A stretch of DNA of 64,000 nucleotides, taken from positions 496,001-560,000 of the forward strand of contig CAVYUN010000001.1 in assembly GCA_963771735.1 (NCBI GenBank). Reading direction: 5' to 3'. Of this stretch, positions 32,902-42,494 are shown one piece after another. Under the pieces are notes generated by a model. The model searched no databases. It had not been told where the DNA came from and saw nothing but the letters and a program-made list of their open reading frames with translations. Each line of letters begins with the position of its first letter. Position 1 is the stretch's first letter. This DNA is from 66-474 sp963771735. Lineage in GTDB: Bacteria; Pseudomonadota; Gammaproteobacteria; Xanthomonadales; Rhodanobacteraceae. The position numbers and the translations under genes are program-made.

Positions 32902-34722
32902 TCAGCCATGCAGGAACGCGTGAACGCGCTCCGCCAATTCACGATTGATCCCGCGCACCCGGCACAGTTCCTCCACGCCCGCAGCAACAATGCCTGCATG
33001 CCCCCCGAATGCTTTCAGCAAGGCCGCACGCCGTGCCGCGCCGATGCCCGGGACATCCTCGAGAACACCACGCTCACGCGCTTTTTCGCGACGTTTGCGA
33101 TGCCCGGTGATCGCGAATCGGTGGGCCTCGTCGCGTACCGCATCGATCAGATGCAACGCAGCTGAATCTGGCCCCGGCTCGAGTACCTTGCCGCTTTCGC
33201 CCAACACCAGCGTTTCCTCGCCTTGGCGACGCGAGGGTCCCTTGGCGACGCCGACAACTTCGATCCCCTGAATCTCCAGATCCCGCAACACCGCAAGCGC
33301 CTGCGCGACCTGGCCCTTGCCACCATCGATCAGCAACACATCCGGCGCCTCGCCATCGCCACGCGTCATGGGCTTGAAACGGCGCTCGAGCGCTTGCCGC
33401 ATCGCGGCATAATCGTCGCCACCGGCAATTCCGCGGATATTGAAGCGGCGGTAGAGATTCTTGAGCGGGCCTTCGGGGCCGAACACCACGCACGACGCCA
33501 CGGTTTCCTCGCCCAGCGTGTGGCTGATGTCGAAACATTCGATGCGTGCCGGAACATCTCCCAATCCCAGCAATTTGCGCAAGGCCTCGAAACGCGCGTG
33601 CAGCGTTTGCCGGCTCGACAGACGCGCGAGCAACGCGGCCTCGGCATTGCGACTGGCGAGTTCCACGAAACGTGCGCGTTCACCGCGCACCCGCCATTTC
33701 AACGCCACTTCGCCGTCCCGTCGCGTGGAAAGCATTTCGGACAAAGCCTGCGCATCGGCCAGTTCGCGGTCGCATACGACTTCCGCGGGCGCCGGTTGAT
33801 CGAGGTAATACTGCGCGATGAACTGTCCAAGCACTTCCTCGGGGGTCGCATCCAGAGCCAGCTTGGGGAAATGGTCGCGCGAACCCAGGCTGATGCCATT
33901 GCGGAAGAACAGCACCGACACGCATGCCACGCCCGCTTCCACGCGGCACGCGAATACGTCCATGTCTGCACTGGCGCCACGCACGTAGTGGTGCGCCTGC
34001 AGGCCGCGCAGCGTTGCCACCTGATCGCGCAGGCGCGCAGCGTGTTCGTATTCCTGGTTTGCGCTGGCAGCGTCCATGGCCACGGCCAACTCCTTGACCA
34101 CCGCATCGCTGCGTCCTTCCAGGAACATCACCGCATGCCGTACGTCCTCGGCATATTCGCTCCCCCGTATCAGGCCGACGCAAGGCGCCGTGCAGCGTCC
34201 GATCTGGTATTGCAGGCACGGCCGCGAACGGTTGCGAAAATAACTGTTCTCGCACTGCCGCACCTTGAACAGCTTCTGCATCAGTGCGAGGCTTTCGCGC
34301 ACGGCATGGGCACTGGGATAGGGGCCGAAATAACGGCCCTTCTCGCGCTTGGCGCCACGATGGAACACGATACGTGGAAAAGGATCCTCGGACACGAAGA
34401 TGTAGGGGTAGCTCTTGTCGTCGCGCAGCATGATGTTGTAGCGCGGCTTCAGCGACTTGATGAGCTGGGCTTCCAGCAGCAGCGCCTCGCCCTCGGTACG
34501 CGTCAGGGTCACCTCGATGCGCGCGATCTGCGCAACCATCGACGCGATGCGTGGCTCGAGTTGCGGCTTCAGGAAATAGCTGCCTACGCGCTTCTTCAGA
34601 TTGCGCGCCTTGCCGACGTACAACAGCGCATCGTCGACCGCGAACATGCGGTAAACGCCCGGTGAAGTCGTCAGGCTGCGGACGAAGGCCTTGCCGTCGA
34701 AGGCCGCTGCATGGGCTGGCAT
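32902..34722 (-). CDS. uvrC: Excinuclease ABC subunit C
   Basis: A 606-residue nucleotide excision repair endonuclease that nicks both sides of a lesion with UvrAB. The N-terminal GIY-YIG nuclease domain has PGVYRMFAV...LLYVGKARNLKKRV (residues ~20-45). The UVR helix is near residues 200-240. The C-terminal RNase H-like incision domain has CFDISHTLGEETVASCVVF and LLIDGGKGQ. A helix-hairpin-helix pair at the C-terminus (LEDVPGIGAARRAALLKAFGG) completes it. pgsA starts 51 bases downstream. Confidence 0.97.
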   Translation of the reverse strand: MPAHAAAFDGKAFVRSLTTSPGVYRMFAVDDALLYVGKARNLKKRVGSYFLKPQLEPRIASMVAQIARIEVTLTRTEGEALLLEAQLIKSLKPRYNIMLRDDKSYPYIFVSEDPFPRIVFHRGAKREKGRYFGPYPSAHAVRESLALMQKLFKVRQCENSYFRNRSRPCLQYQIGRCTAPCVGLIRGSEYAEDVRHAVMFLEGRSDAVVKELAVAMDAASANQEYEHAARLRDQVATLRGLQAHHYVRGASADMDVFACRVEAGVACVSVLFFRNGISLGSRDHFPKLALDATPEEVLGQFIAQYYLDQPAPAEVVCDRELADAQALSEMLSTRRDGEVALKWRVRGERARFVELASRNAEAALLARLSSRQTLHARFEALRKLLGLGDVPARIECFDISHTLGEETVASCVVFGPEGPLKNLYRRFNIRGIAGGDDYAAMRQALERRFKPMTRGDGEAPDVLLIDGGKGQVAQALAVLRDLEIQGIEVVGVAKGPSRRQGEETLVLGESGKVLEPGPDSAALHLIDAVRDEAHRFAITGHRKRREKARERGVLEDVPGIGAARRAALLKAFGGHAGIVAAGVEELCRVRGINRELAERVHAFLHG

Positions 34723-34837
34723 GGCGCCATTCTATCCGCGTCGCGTGCACCGACCCGTAAACGCCCAGGCGTTTGGAAGCAAGGCTGAGCCCGTCAAACG
34801 AGCAAGTCGCTCGCGTCCGCGGAGGAACCCGCCGACA

Positions 34838-36298
34838 TCATTCGTCCACCTTCACGCGCTCGCAGGTTCCTTGCTCCGGGTCGATGCGCAAGATTGCATG
34901 GTCATCGCGATCGGCCACCCAAAGCGATCCCGCGGCAAACGACAATCCTTGCGGCTCGTGCAATGGACGATCGCATTGCAGTGTCGCCAGCTCTCCGCTG
35001 TAGGGATCGAGCACGCACAGACGATCATTGCAGGTATCGGCCACATACACGCGATTTTCAGCACCCGCCAGTCCGCAAGGGTAGGCCAGCCTGACCTTGC
35101 GGCCCGTGCCATCCAGCCGGCCAGGCTCCCATGGCGATGATCCGACCAGCGTGGTCAGTGCCAGATCCGCAAAGCGCAGGCGACGGATGGCGTTGCCACC
35201 CGAGTCGGCCACCAGCAATTGGCCCGGCATCAACAACAGCGCGCCCGGCTGGGACAACGAGGCTTGTCCGCCGATGCCATCGCGCACATCGCTGCGACCA
35301 TCTCCGGCAAGGGTCATGGCGCGCTGTGCGCGCAGATCCACGCGCAGGATCTGGTTTTGCCCCGTTGCCGCGACGTAGAGGTAATCATCGTCCGCGGCCA
35401 CCGCGCGAGGCGCGTTGATCGCCACGCGCAATCCGGAACCCTGCGCTTCGACATCGCCGTAGGCCGGACGACCGCTGCCAAGCACGGTCTCGACATCGCC
35501 GGTGTCGAACCGGATTCTGCGCACACTGTGATTACCCGTGTCGGCGACGTAAAGGGCATCCTGATCGAGCGCGAGGCCCTGCGGCGACTGGAATCCGCAT
35601 GCGGCCGATTGCCCATCCCAGTTACCCGGCGTGCCCGAACCGAACTGGCGCAACACGCGACCATCATGACTGCACTCCAGGATCCGGTGGTGCCCGCTGT
35701 CGCTGACGTACAGGCGCGAATCGGTCGCCAGGGCATGTGCAGGGAAAGCCAGCGCTCCGGCGACCTCCGCAAGGGCGCCTTCCGGCAAGCCGGCGTCTGG
35801 ACGCCTGCGCTGCAGAGGCAAACCCTCCTGCAGCCTGGACAGCGCATCCTCGATCTCTGCGACCCTGCCCTCGCCCACGAAGCGCGCCGCAAGTCCGCCA
35901 TCCGGATCGATCACCAACATCGTCGGCCACGCCGAGATCGAATACAGCATCCAGGCCAGCCAGTCGCGATCGTTGGCGGCCGGCGCGCCGAAACGCGCGC
36001 GACGCAGGGCATTGAGGACCGCCGCATCCGGTTGCTGCGACGTGTAGCGCGGCGTGTGCACAGTCAGCAGCACGAATTCGTCCGGATGTCTGCGTTCGAG
36101 ATGACGCAACTCGCCCAAAAGATTGGCGCTGCTGACGCTCGTCGCGTTCCAGAACACCAGCAGTACGATGCGGCCACGCAGGTCGAACAATCGCGGCGGC
36201 CTGCGACGATTCACCCATTGCAAGGCCTCGGGGAATTCGGGAAGCACTTCGCGAGTGCCCGATTGCCCGGCCTTGAGTGGAATATCACCGGGCGTCAT
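34838..36298 (-). CDS. Thioredoxin-fold protein with NHL repeats, cysteine-less active site
   Basis: A 486-residue protein. The N-terminal ~160 residues resemble a thioredoxin/TlpA domain (RGRIVLLVFWNATSVSSANL, then YSISAWPTMLVIDPDGGLAARF with the cis-proline in the expected place). The CxxC is replaced by TSVS, however, so it cannot be a redox enzyme. The rest (about residues 175-486) is a beta-propeller of NHL repeats, each ending in a variant of LYVADTGNHSVRRI. This combination resembles NHLRC2-type proteins. The role is unknown; binding or scaffolding is a guess. No signal peptide is obvious. It is the last gene of a five-gene overlapping operon after the phosphatase (ATGA overlap). Confidence 0.8.
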   Translation of the reverse strand: MTPGDIPLKAGQSGTREVLPEFPEALQWVNRRRPPRLFDLRGRIVLLVFWNATSVSSANLLGELRHLERRHPDEFVLLTVHTPRYTSQQPDAAVLNALRRARFGAPAANDRDWLAWMLYSISAWPTMLVIDPDGGLAARFVGEGRVAEIEDALSRLQEGLPLQRRRPDAGLPEGALAEVAGALAFPAHALATDSRLYVSDSGHHRILECSHDGRVLRQFGSGTPGNWDGQSAACGFQSPQGLALDQDALYVADTGNHSVRRIRFDTGDVETVLGSGRPAYGDVEAQGSGLRVAINAPRAVAADDDYLYVAATGQNQILRVDLRAQRAMTLAGDGRSDVRDGIGGQASLSQPGALLLMPGQLLVADSGGNAIRRLRFADLALTTLVGSSPWEPGRLDGTGRKVRLAYPCGLAGAENRVYVADTCNDRLCVLDPYSGELATLQCDRPLHEPQGLSFAAGSLWVADRDDHAILRIDPEQGTCERVKVDE

Positions 36299-36810
36299 GA
36301 ACGGCCACCTCGTGTTTCCAGCTGCCCGGCCAGACGCAGCGCGAATGCCCCGACGCCGCGCTCGATCAATGCCAACACCTCGCGAAAATCATCTGCAGTT
36401 CCGGTATAGGGATCCGGAATGTCTCCCTCCTTGCCTGCCCTGGGCGAAACCAGCCCGGCTGCCACGAGCAAGCGTTCGGGTAGCGGTGTGTCATCGGACA
36501 CTCTTCGGCGCAACTCCACCAGGGTCGCCCGGTCGACCGCCAGCACGGTTGAGAAGCGTGCGAAATCATCGTCGTGGAACTGCCGCGCGCGATGCGCCGA
36601 AAGGTCGTAGCCGGCTGCGCGCGCCACGGCAATCGCACGCGGATCGGCCCCTTGTCCGACATGCCAATCGCCCAATCCGCGTGACGCCACCGGCAAGCGC
36701 AAACCGCGGTTCTCCAATTCGACGCGCATCACGTACTCGGCGGTCGGTGAACGGCATATGTTGCCGAGACACACGAACAACACGCCGGGTGGTGGCCGCA
36801 CCACGCTCAA
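36295..36810 (-). CDS. Low-molecular-weight protein-tyrosine-phosphatase-like protein
   Basis: A 171-residue phosphatase. The P-loop CX5R(S/T) is C14-LGNICR20-S at the N-terminus (VLFVCLGNICRSPTAEYVM). The general-acid region is IPDPYTG near residue 136, close to the canonical DPY motif. LMW-PTPs dephosphorylate protein tyrosines; in envelope contexts they act with tyrosine kinases that control polysaccharide export. The start is a TTG at 36810, overlapping the kdsB stop, with a GTG at 36804 as alternative. It lies between kdsB and the thioredoxin-NHL gene. Confidence 0.88.
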   Translation of the reverse strand: MSVVRPPPGVLFVCLGNICRSPTAEYVMRVELENRGLRLPVASRGLGDWHVGQGADPRAIAVARAAGYDLSAHRARQFHDDDFARFSTVLAVDRATLVELRRRVSDDTPLPERLLVAAGLVSPRAGKEGDIPDPYTGTADDFREVLALIERGVGAFALRLAGQLETRGGRS

Positions 36811-37586
36811 TTTGCCGTTCCAGAGGCAATAATCCGCTCGGCGCTCGCAAGGTCCTCTTCGGTGTCGACGCCTGGCGGAAACGGCTCGGGTGTAATTCGA
36901 ACCACGATCGCGTGGCCATGTTCAAGCGCACGCAACTGCTCGAGCGATTCGGCTCGTTCCAGTGGCGTCATCGAAAGCCCGGCGAATGTTTTGAGAAATC
37001 CTGCGCGATACGCGTACACGCCGATGTGGCGCAACACCTGCAGCCCTTCCGGAAGAATCGTGCGATCACTCGCCATCGCATCGCGCGACCACGGAACCGG
37101 CGCACGCGAAAAATACATGGCCCGCCCGCGCAAGTCGCGAACCACCTTGACACAATTCGGATCGAACCACTGCTGCGCGGATTCGATCGGCGTCGCGAGC
37201 GTCGCCATCGCGGCTCCGCCTTCGGTCAATGCAGCCGCAACGGCACGGATGCCCGCCACCGGCGCGAAGGGCTCATCGCCCTGCAGGTTCACCACTACCG
37301 CATCATCGGGCCAACCGAGCGTGACCGCACATTCGGCAAGACGATCACTGCCGCTTGCGTGCTCCGTGCGCGTCATGCACACACGGACACCCTGCCCGGC
37401 CAGGGCTTCGGCTACCCTTGCCTCGTCGGTCGCGACAATGACTTGCGAAGCGCCGGCGGCACGCGCACGCCGCACGACACGCACGATGAGGGGCTCGCCA
37501 CCCAGCAATCGCAGCGGCTTGCCCGGCAAACGGGTCGATCCATGGCGCGCGGGAATCGCAACGATGAAATCCTGCGGGACGTTCAC
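36807..37586 (-). CDS. kdsB: 3-deoxy-manno-octulosonate cytidylyltransferase
   Basis: A 259-residue enzyme that activates Kdo as CMP-Kdo for lipopolysaccharide inner-core synthesis. The nucleotidyltransferase motif RHGSTRLPGKPL is at residues 14-25. TEHASGSDRLAE, NLQGDEPF and YFSRAPVPW are the family's diagnostic blocks. The start codon is GTG, overlapping the DUF1272 gene stop (GTGA), and the stop overlaps the phosphatase start. It shows that the organism makes LPS with Kdo, as expected for a Gram-negative. Confidence 0.96.
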   Translation of the reverse strand: MNVPQDFIVAIPARHGSTRLPGKPLRLLGGEPLIVRVVRRARAAGASQVIVATDEARVAEALAGQGVRVCMTRTEHASGSDRLAECAVTLGWPDDAVVVNLQGDEPFAPVAGIRAVAAALTEGGAAMATLATPIESAQQWFDPNCVKVVRDLRGRAMYFSRAPVPWSRDAMASDRTILPEGLQVLRHIGVYAYRAGFLKTFAGLSMTPLERAESLEQLRALEHGHAIVVRITPEPFPPGVDTEEDLASAERIIASGTAN

Positions 37587-37768
37587 GCGTCACTCGCCGC
37601 AGGGCGGGGACGCCTGACCAATTCGCCGCCGCAGTTCGGGCATGCATGCCGGAGCGCCTCCACGCAATCCTCGCAGAACGTGCATTCATGCAGGCAAATC
37701 CACGCCGCCTCGCTGGCAGCCAGACCCGCGCCACAACGTTCGCATTTTTCTCGCATTTCCAGCGTCAT
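37583..37768 (-). CDS. DUF1272-type small zinc-binding protein
   Basis: A 61-residue protein with the DUF1272 cysteine pattern: CERCGAGL, then CLHECTFCEDCVE, then HACPNCGGELVRRP. The seven cysteines pair in CxxC units and probably bind zinc. Its function is unknown in the family. It is translationally coupled to both neighbours by four-base overlaps in the kdsB operon. Confidence 0.88.
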   Translation of the reverse strand: MTLEMREKCERCGAGLAASEAAWICLHECTFCEDCVEALRHACPNCGGELVRRPRPAASDA

Positions 37769-39447
37769 TCCGTACTCTCCGCAGCCACGGGTCGCCCGGG
37801 TTCGTCGCGAACAAGATTAACGCGGATACAGGCGTTGCCCAGCACGTCCGCGCCACTGCAATGCCAGATGCAGACGGAAGCGTGCCCGCTCCAGTCCGAC
37901 GCCAGCGCGGGCAGCACGACTTCCGCCGCCGTGACATCACGTATGAAATGGTTGGTGATCAGCAGCGACAGACCATCTTCGCCAGCTTCCCCCGGCAATT
38001 CCACTGCACGCTGCGGCACCAGCCTCTCGCCATCGGCAGTGACGGGACGCACTCCCGCCGCGCGTGCCGTCCGGCCGAGCAACTCCACGCCCAGCCATTC
38101 GCGTCCCTCTTCCAGCCTGAGCCAGCGGATCACGCCGACCATCCAGTCGCGCTCCTCTGGCGCATCGGTCACCGGCACCAGGCCGATTACTTCGCCGATC
38201 CGCAGGCGCGCGCCTTCCAATTGCTGCAGGCGCAGACGGTACCCACCCTCGCTCTGGTCCAGCACTTCGCCCCGGAACGTCTGGTGGCGGGCCGCCGAAT
38301 CGCTGGATGCCAGCCAGGACGAAGCAAGCTCATGCCGACCCACGGTGATCGCCTCGCCGTGGACTTCCCGGATGAAGCTCGCGAAGTCCTTGTCGCCGGC
38401 CAGGGCGTAATGCAGGGCGTGCATGCCGATGACAAGGTCGAGGCTATGCGTGGCCGGAAGCCGTTCATGACCGCGCACGGCCGTAGCCCAATTGGCCTGC
38501 AGGCGCCGCAGGAATCCGGCACTGGTATGCGCGACACCATTTCCCGGACACGGCAAATCGACGGCACCGGCACCATCCCGAAGCAGCTCCATGCGTTGCT
38601 CGAAGATCCGCACGACCGGTTCCACGTCCAGCGCCAACACGCCTGAACCGGCAGCCAGCCGTTCTTCGGCCACATAGCCCGGACCGGTATCCGCATCCGT
38701 GTCGATGTTGATGCCGGCATCGCCGCCACGCACCAGTCCGCACTGGCCGGCCACGCAGCGGATGACGGCATGGGCTTCCTTCAATTCGCGGACCGAGAAC
38801 CGATAGGGATTGCTCAAGGCCAGCAGCAAGGTTTGTACGTATGCCGCACGCGCCGAAAGCCGCGCCTGCCCGGCCATCGGATGCTCGACGGCCAGATCGG
38901 CGATGCCGAGCTCGCATGCAAATGCGTACAGCGCGTGGACGAGCCGCCAGACGCCGGCCAGCGGCGCCTGATACTGACGGTAGGCCCAGACCAGCGCCTG
39001 ATTGGCGCAAGTCGTTGCGGCCACGATCGCACCCGCTGCCAGCTTGCCCTTGAACCTGGGCAGCTTGCCCGTCGGTGCGCACAACTCGTGCAAGCCGAGG
39101 GCGTAATTGCACGCCAGCTTCCACTCCAGGCGCAATGCAGTCGCGGCGCGTTCAGCGCTGGCGGCAGGCAGAGGATGGGATTCCCCGCCCAACTGCTGTT
39201 CGATGCCGCCGCTGAGGCTTTCGACCGGTCCGCCCAAGTGCGTCAGTGCGGCAATGCGGTCGCCACCACTCCAGCTCGAACCGAGCATGCCATCCAGCAG
39301 TTGCTCCGCCTCCAGCACGGCTTGCGCTGGATTGGCCAGCGGCAACGCGGCGACGGCCTCGCGAATGGCCTTTTCACCGGCGCGCTGGGACTGCCCTCGC
39401 GGCGATCGCGTGGGCATGTCTTCGATCAAGCGTTGATACGCATCCAT
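37765..39447 (-). CDS. Conserved hypothetical protein with PilZ-like C-terminal domain
   Basis: A 560-residue soluble protein, first gene of the five-gene kdsB operon. The N-terminal ~340 residues are helical and unrecognised. The C-terminal part (residues ~390-485) looks PilZ-like: a strand FRGEVLDQSEGGYRLRL, then LRIGEVIGLVPV, then WMVGVIRWLRLEEGREWLGV. Similar C-terminal domains appear in proteins of unknown function across Beta- and Gammaproteobacteria. A classical c-di-GMP RxxxR motif is not visible, so ligand binding is uncertain. The ATG at 39447 is spaced ~98 bases from the divergent phospholipase-D gene, so the two share an intergenic promoter region. Confidence 0.6.
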   Translation of the reverse strand: MDAYQRLIEDMPTRSPRGQSQRAGEKAIREAVAALPLANPAQAVLEAEQLLDGMLGSSWSGGDRIAALTHLGGPVESLSGGIEQQLGGESHPLPAASAERAATALRLEWKLACNYALGLHELCAPTGKLPRFKGKLAAGAIVAATTCANQALVWAYRQYQAPLAGVWRLVHALYAFACELGIADLAVEHPMAGQARLSARAAYVQTLLLALSNPYRFSVRELKEAHAVIRCVAGQCGLVRGGDAGINIDTDADTGPGYVAEERLAAGSGVLALDVEPVVRIFEQRMELLRDGAGAVDLPCPGNGVAHTSAGFLRRLQANWATAVRGHERLPATHSLDLVIGMHALHYALAGDKDFASFIREVHGEAITVGRHELASSWLASSDSAARHQTFRGEVLDQSEGGYRLRLQQLEGARLRIGEVIGLVPVTDAPEERDWMVGVIRWLRLEEGREWLGVELLGRTARAAGVRPVTADGERLVPQRAVELPGEAGEDGLSLLITNHFIRDVTAAEVVLPALASDWSGHASVCIWHCSGADVLGNACIRVNLVRDEPGRPVAAESTE

Positions 39448-39545
39448 CCTGGCGGACGTCCCCTAATGGATCCCGCGTCGGTTCATACTTCAAATTCCTG
39501 CATTCTAGCCTTGAACCCTGATCATCGCTGGTCGAACATGACTCC

Positions 39546-41042
39546 ATGAAAACCCGCATGCACGACCCGGGCCAGCCCCGGCACGCCAATTTCCGGGCAT
39601 TGGCCGAACAGGCCCTCACGCGCGCGGCCGGCGCGCCCCTGTCCAATGGCAATCGCGTGGACCTGCTGATCGACGCGCGCGCGAACTTCGATGCGTGGCT
39701 CGAAGCCATCGCAAGTGCACGGCACAATGTATTGTTCACGAACTATATATTCCGGGACGACGAAGTCGGCAAGACGTTCATCGCGGCGTTGGCCGAACGC
39801 GCCCGCGCAGGCGTGCACGTGTGCGCACTGCATGACTGGATGGGCTGTCTTGGCCAGTCGCGGGCAAGCTTCTGGCAGCCGCTTCGTGAAGCAGGCGGCG
39901 AGGTTCGCACCTTCAATCCCTTCGATCCCCTGAGCCCTTTCGGCTGGATCAACCGTGACCACCGCAAACTGCTGACGGTGGACGGCCGGATCGGCTTCGT
40001 ATCCGGCGTGTGCGTCAGTTCCCTCTGGCTGGGCGACCCCGCACGCGGCAAGGACCCCTGGCGCGACACGGGCATAGCGCTGCATGGCCCGGCCGTCGCG
40101 GACCTCGAACGCGCTTTTGCGGAAACCTGGGCAACGCTGGGACAGCCCTTGCCGCCCGATTCACTCGCCACTCCGGATTCGATTCCTCCCGCCGGCGACG
40201 TCGCCCTGCGCGTGATCGCGACCCAACCCTCCAGCGCCGGTACCTACCGGCTCGATCAACTCGTCGCTGCGCTGGCCCGCGAGCGCCTGTGGCTGACCGA
40301 TGCCTACTTCATCGGCGTCGCGCCCTACATGAGCGCACTGACCAATGCGGCACACGATGGCGTGGACATACGCCTGCTGGTGCCCGGGGCTTCCGACATA
40401 CCGGCGGTCGCCGCCCTCTCGCGCACCGGCTACCGTGCGTTGCTCGAAGCCGGGATCCGCGTGTTCGAGTGGAATGGCCCGATGCTGCATGCCAAGACCG
40501 CAGTCGCCGATGATCGCTGGGCCCGTGTCGGCTCCACCAACCTCAACCTTGCAAGCTGGATCGGCAACTGCGAAATCGACGTGGCGATCGAGAACACCGC
40601 ATTCGCGCAAAAACTTGCCGAACAGTACGAGAGTGATTTGGAACACGCCACCGAAATCGTGCTCTCGCGTCGTCGCGCACGCCCGGCGACCAGGCCGCCG
40701 CGCCACGGCCTGCGTGGACATGGCAGTGCCGGTCGTGGCGCGGTCGGCGCGATGCGCATGGCGACCACGCTGGGTGCCGCGATCGGCAACCGGCGCGTGT
40801 TGAGCGATTCGGAAACGCGGCCGTTGCTCGGCGGCGCCATCCTGCTGATCGTCATCGCCACGGTCGCGGCGCTGTGGCCCCGGATACTCGCCTGGCCACT
40901 CGGCATTCTGGCGGCATGGGTGGCCGTCAGTCTCGTGGCGAGATGGTTGCGCATGCATCGGCGTGCGCGCGGGATGTCGCGAGATGCCGCCTGCGAAACT
41001 GCCGATTCCGTTGCACCGGACGTGCCCGACGATGGCCGCTGA
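39546..41042 (+). CDS. Phospholipase D / cardiolipin synthase-like protein
   Basis: A 498-residue protein with two HKD motifs. H139/K141 lie in NRDHRKLLTVDG, and H315/K317 in LHAKTAVAD followed by GSTNLNLASW. This is the bacterial cardiolipin synthase (ClsB/ClsC-type) pattern, in which two phosphatidylglycerols (or PG and PE) yield cardiolipin. A C-terminal pair of hydrophobic segments (residues ~425-460: LLGGAILLIVIATVAALW) anchors it in the inner membrane. It is transcribed with xseA, whose start overlaps its stop by 11 bases. The start ATG is 39546; ATG at 39558 is an alternative. Confidence 0.85.
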   Translation: MKTRMHDPGQPRHANFRALAEQALTRAAGAPLSNGNRVDLLIDARANFDAWLEAIASARHNVLFTNYIFRDDEVGKTFIAALAERARAGVHVCALHDWMGCLGQSRASFWQPLREAGGEVRTFNPFDPLSPFGWINRDHRKLLTVDGRIGFVSGVCVSSLWLGDPARGKDPWRDTGIALHGPAVADLERAFAETWATLGQPLPPDSLATPDSIPPAGDVALRVIATQPSSAGTYRLDQLVAALARERLWLTDAYFIGVAPYMSALTNAAHDGVDIRLLVPGASDIPAVAALSRTGYRALLEAGIRVFEWNGPMLHAKTAVADDRWARVGSTNLNLASWIGNCEIDVAIENTAFAQKLAEQYESDLEHATEIVLSRRRARPATRPPRHGLRGHGSAGRGAVGAMRMATTLGAAIGNRRVLSDSETRPLLGGAILLIVIATVAALWPRILAWPLGILAAWVAVSLVARWLRMHRRARGMSRDAACETADSVAPDVPDDGR

Positions 41043-42390
41043 AAACGACATCCCGAGCCCGCGTCGCGTGCTGACGCCGTCGGCGCTCAACCGCCTGGTG
41101 CGTGAACTGCTAGAAGGCGCGCTGCCGATGATCTGGATCGAGGGCGAGATCAGCAATTTCGTCCGCGCGGGCTCCGGGCACTGGTATTTCTCGCTGAAGG
41201 ATGCCGCGGCCGAAGTACGTTGCGCGATGTTCGCACGCGAGAACGCTAGATTGCGGTTTCTTCCCGGCAACGGCACCCGAGTGCTGGCGCGCGCCCGGGT
41301 CAGCCTGTACGAAGCGCGTGGCAGCTTCCAGCTGATCGTCGAACACCTCGAAGATGCCGGTGAAGGCGCGCTGCGCCGCGCATTCGAGGAACTGAAAGCT
41401 AAATTGCAGCAGGAAGGACTGTTCGACGAAGCCCGCAAGCATCCGCTGCCGGCTTTCCCGCGTCGGATCGGCGTGATCACCTCGGCCAGCGGCGCGGCGA
41501 TCCGCGACGTATTGTCGGTGGCACGCCGACGATTCGCGTTGACCGAAATCGAAGTCCTGCCCGTGCTGGTGCAGGGGCTGGAGGCGCCCGCACAAATCAC
41601 CAACATGCTGCGCAAGGCCGCGCATGCGAATCGTTACGACGTGCTGTTGCTCACCCGCGGCGGCGGATCGCTGGAGGATCTCGCCGCCTTCAATGACGAA
41701 AACGTCGCGCGCGCCATCGCGGCCAGTCCGGTGCCGGTGGTCTCCGCGGTCGGCCATGAAATCGATTTTTCCATCAGCGATTTCGTCGCCGACCTGCGCG
41801 CGCCCACGCCTTCGGCGGCAGCGGAATTGATCCTGCCCGACGGCGACGCGCTCGCGCATACCTTGAAGCACCTCGAAACACGCCTGCGCAATACCTGGCA
41901 TCGCCGCTCGCAGAACGCGATGCAGAAGCTGGACCATCTCGCGGCGCGGCTCAACACCCAACGTCCGCAGCAGCGCCTCGCCATCGGCAGGGAAAGGATG
42001 CGACTCCTGCGCGAACGCCTGCTGCGGGCCGATGCACTGATACACGAACGCGCCATGGTGCGCCTTGGCCAACTTCGCATGCGGCTGTGGTCGCACCAGC
42101 CTGGCGTGCGCTTGCCGCAACTCGCACGACAGAACATCGAATTGCACCGCCGCCTGATCGCATGCCAGCATCGCGACGACGAGCGCCGCCGCCAGCGGCT
42201 CACGGAACTCGCGCGTGCACTGAATGCCGTCAGTCCACTGGACGTGCTCAAGCGCGGCTACGCAATCCTGTTCGACGAATCCGGCAACGTATTGCGATCC
42301 ACGCGCGATACCGCCCCGGGGAATCGCCTGCGGGCACGGTTGGGCGACGGCGAACTGCCGCTGCGGGTGGACACTCCCGAACAGTCCTGA
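41032..42390 (+). CDS. xseA: Exodeoxyribonuclease VII large subunit
   Basis: A 452-residue subunit of ExoVII, which degrades single-stranded DNA. The N-terminal OB-fold carries VRELLEGALPMIWIEGEIS and GHWYFSLKD. The catalytic core has PRRIGVITSASGAAIRD, DVLLLTRGGGSLEDL and SAVGHEIDFSISDFV. The long helical C-terminus ends with SPLDVLKRGYAIL. The ATG at 41032 gives the standard start, whereas the longer frame would read deep into the preceding gene. It overlaps the phospholipase-D-like gene by 11 bases. Confidence 0.95.
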   Translation: MAAENDIPSPRRVLTPSALNRLVRELLEGALPMIWIEGEISNFVRAGSGHWYFSLKDAAAEVRCAMFARENARLRFLPGNGTRVLARARVSLYEARGSFQLIVEHLEDAGEGALRRAFEELKAKLQQEGLFDEARKHPLPAFPRRIGVITSASGAAIRDVLSVARRRFALTEIEVLPVLVQGLEAPAQITNMLRKAAHANRYDVLLLTRGGGSLEDLAAFNDENVARAIAASPVPVVSAVGHEIDFSISDFVADLRAPTPSAAAELILPDGDALAHTLKHLETRLRNTWHRRSQNAMQKLDHLAARLNTQRPQQRLAIGRERMRLLRERLLRADALIHERAMVRLGQLRMRLWSHQPGVRLPQLARQNIELHRRLIACQHRDDERRRQRLTELARALNAVSPLDVLKRGYAILFDESGNVLRSTRDTAPGNRLRARLGDGELPLRVDTPEQS

Positions 42391-42494
42391 ACGTCGGCGG
42401 TAACGGCTCCCGGATATACACGGATTCCATACATGGCATCCATGACAATCCTTGATTTCCGCCATTTTCGAATCCCCATTTTCAGGACGTACTT

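Noticed and set aside
40161..41615. 484-codon minus-strand frame across the phospholipase-D-like gene and xseA
   Set aside because: It spans two genes with clear motifs on the plus strand. It is a GC-rich shadow frame with no recognisable domain.
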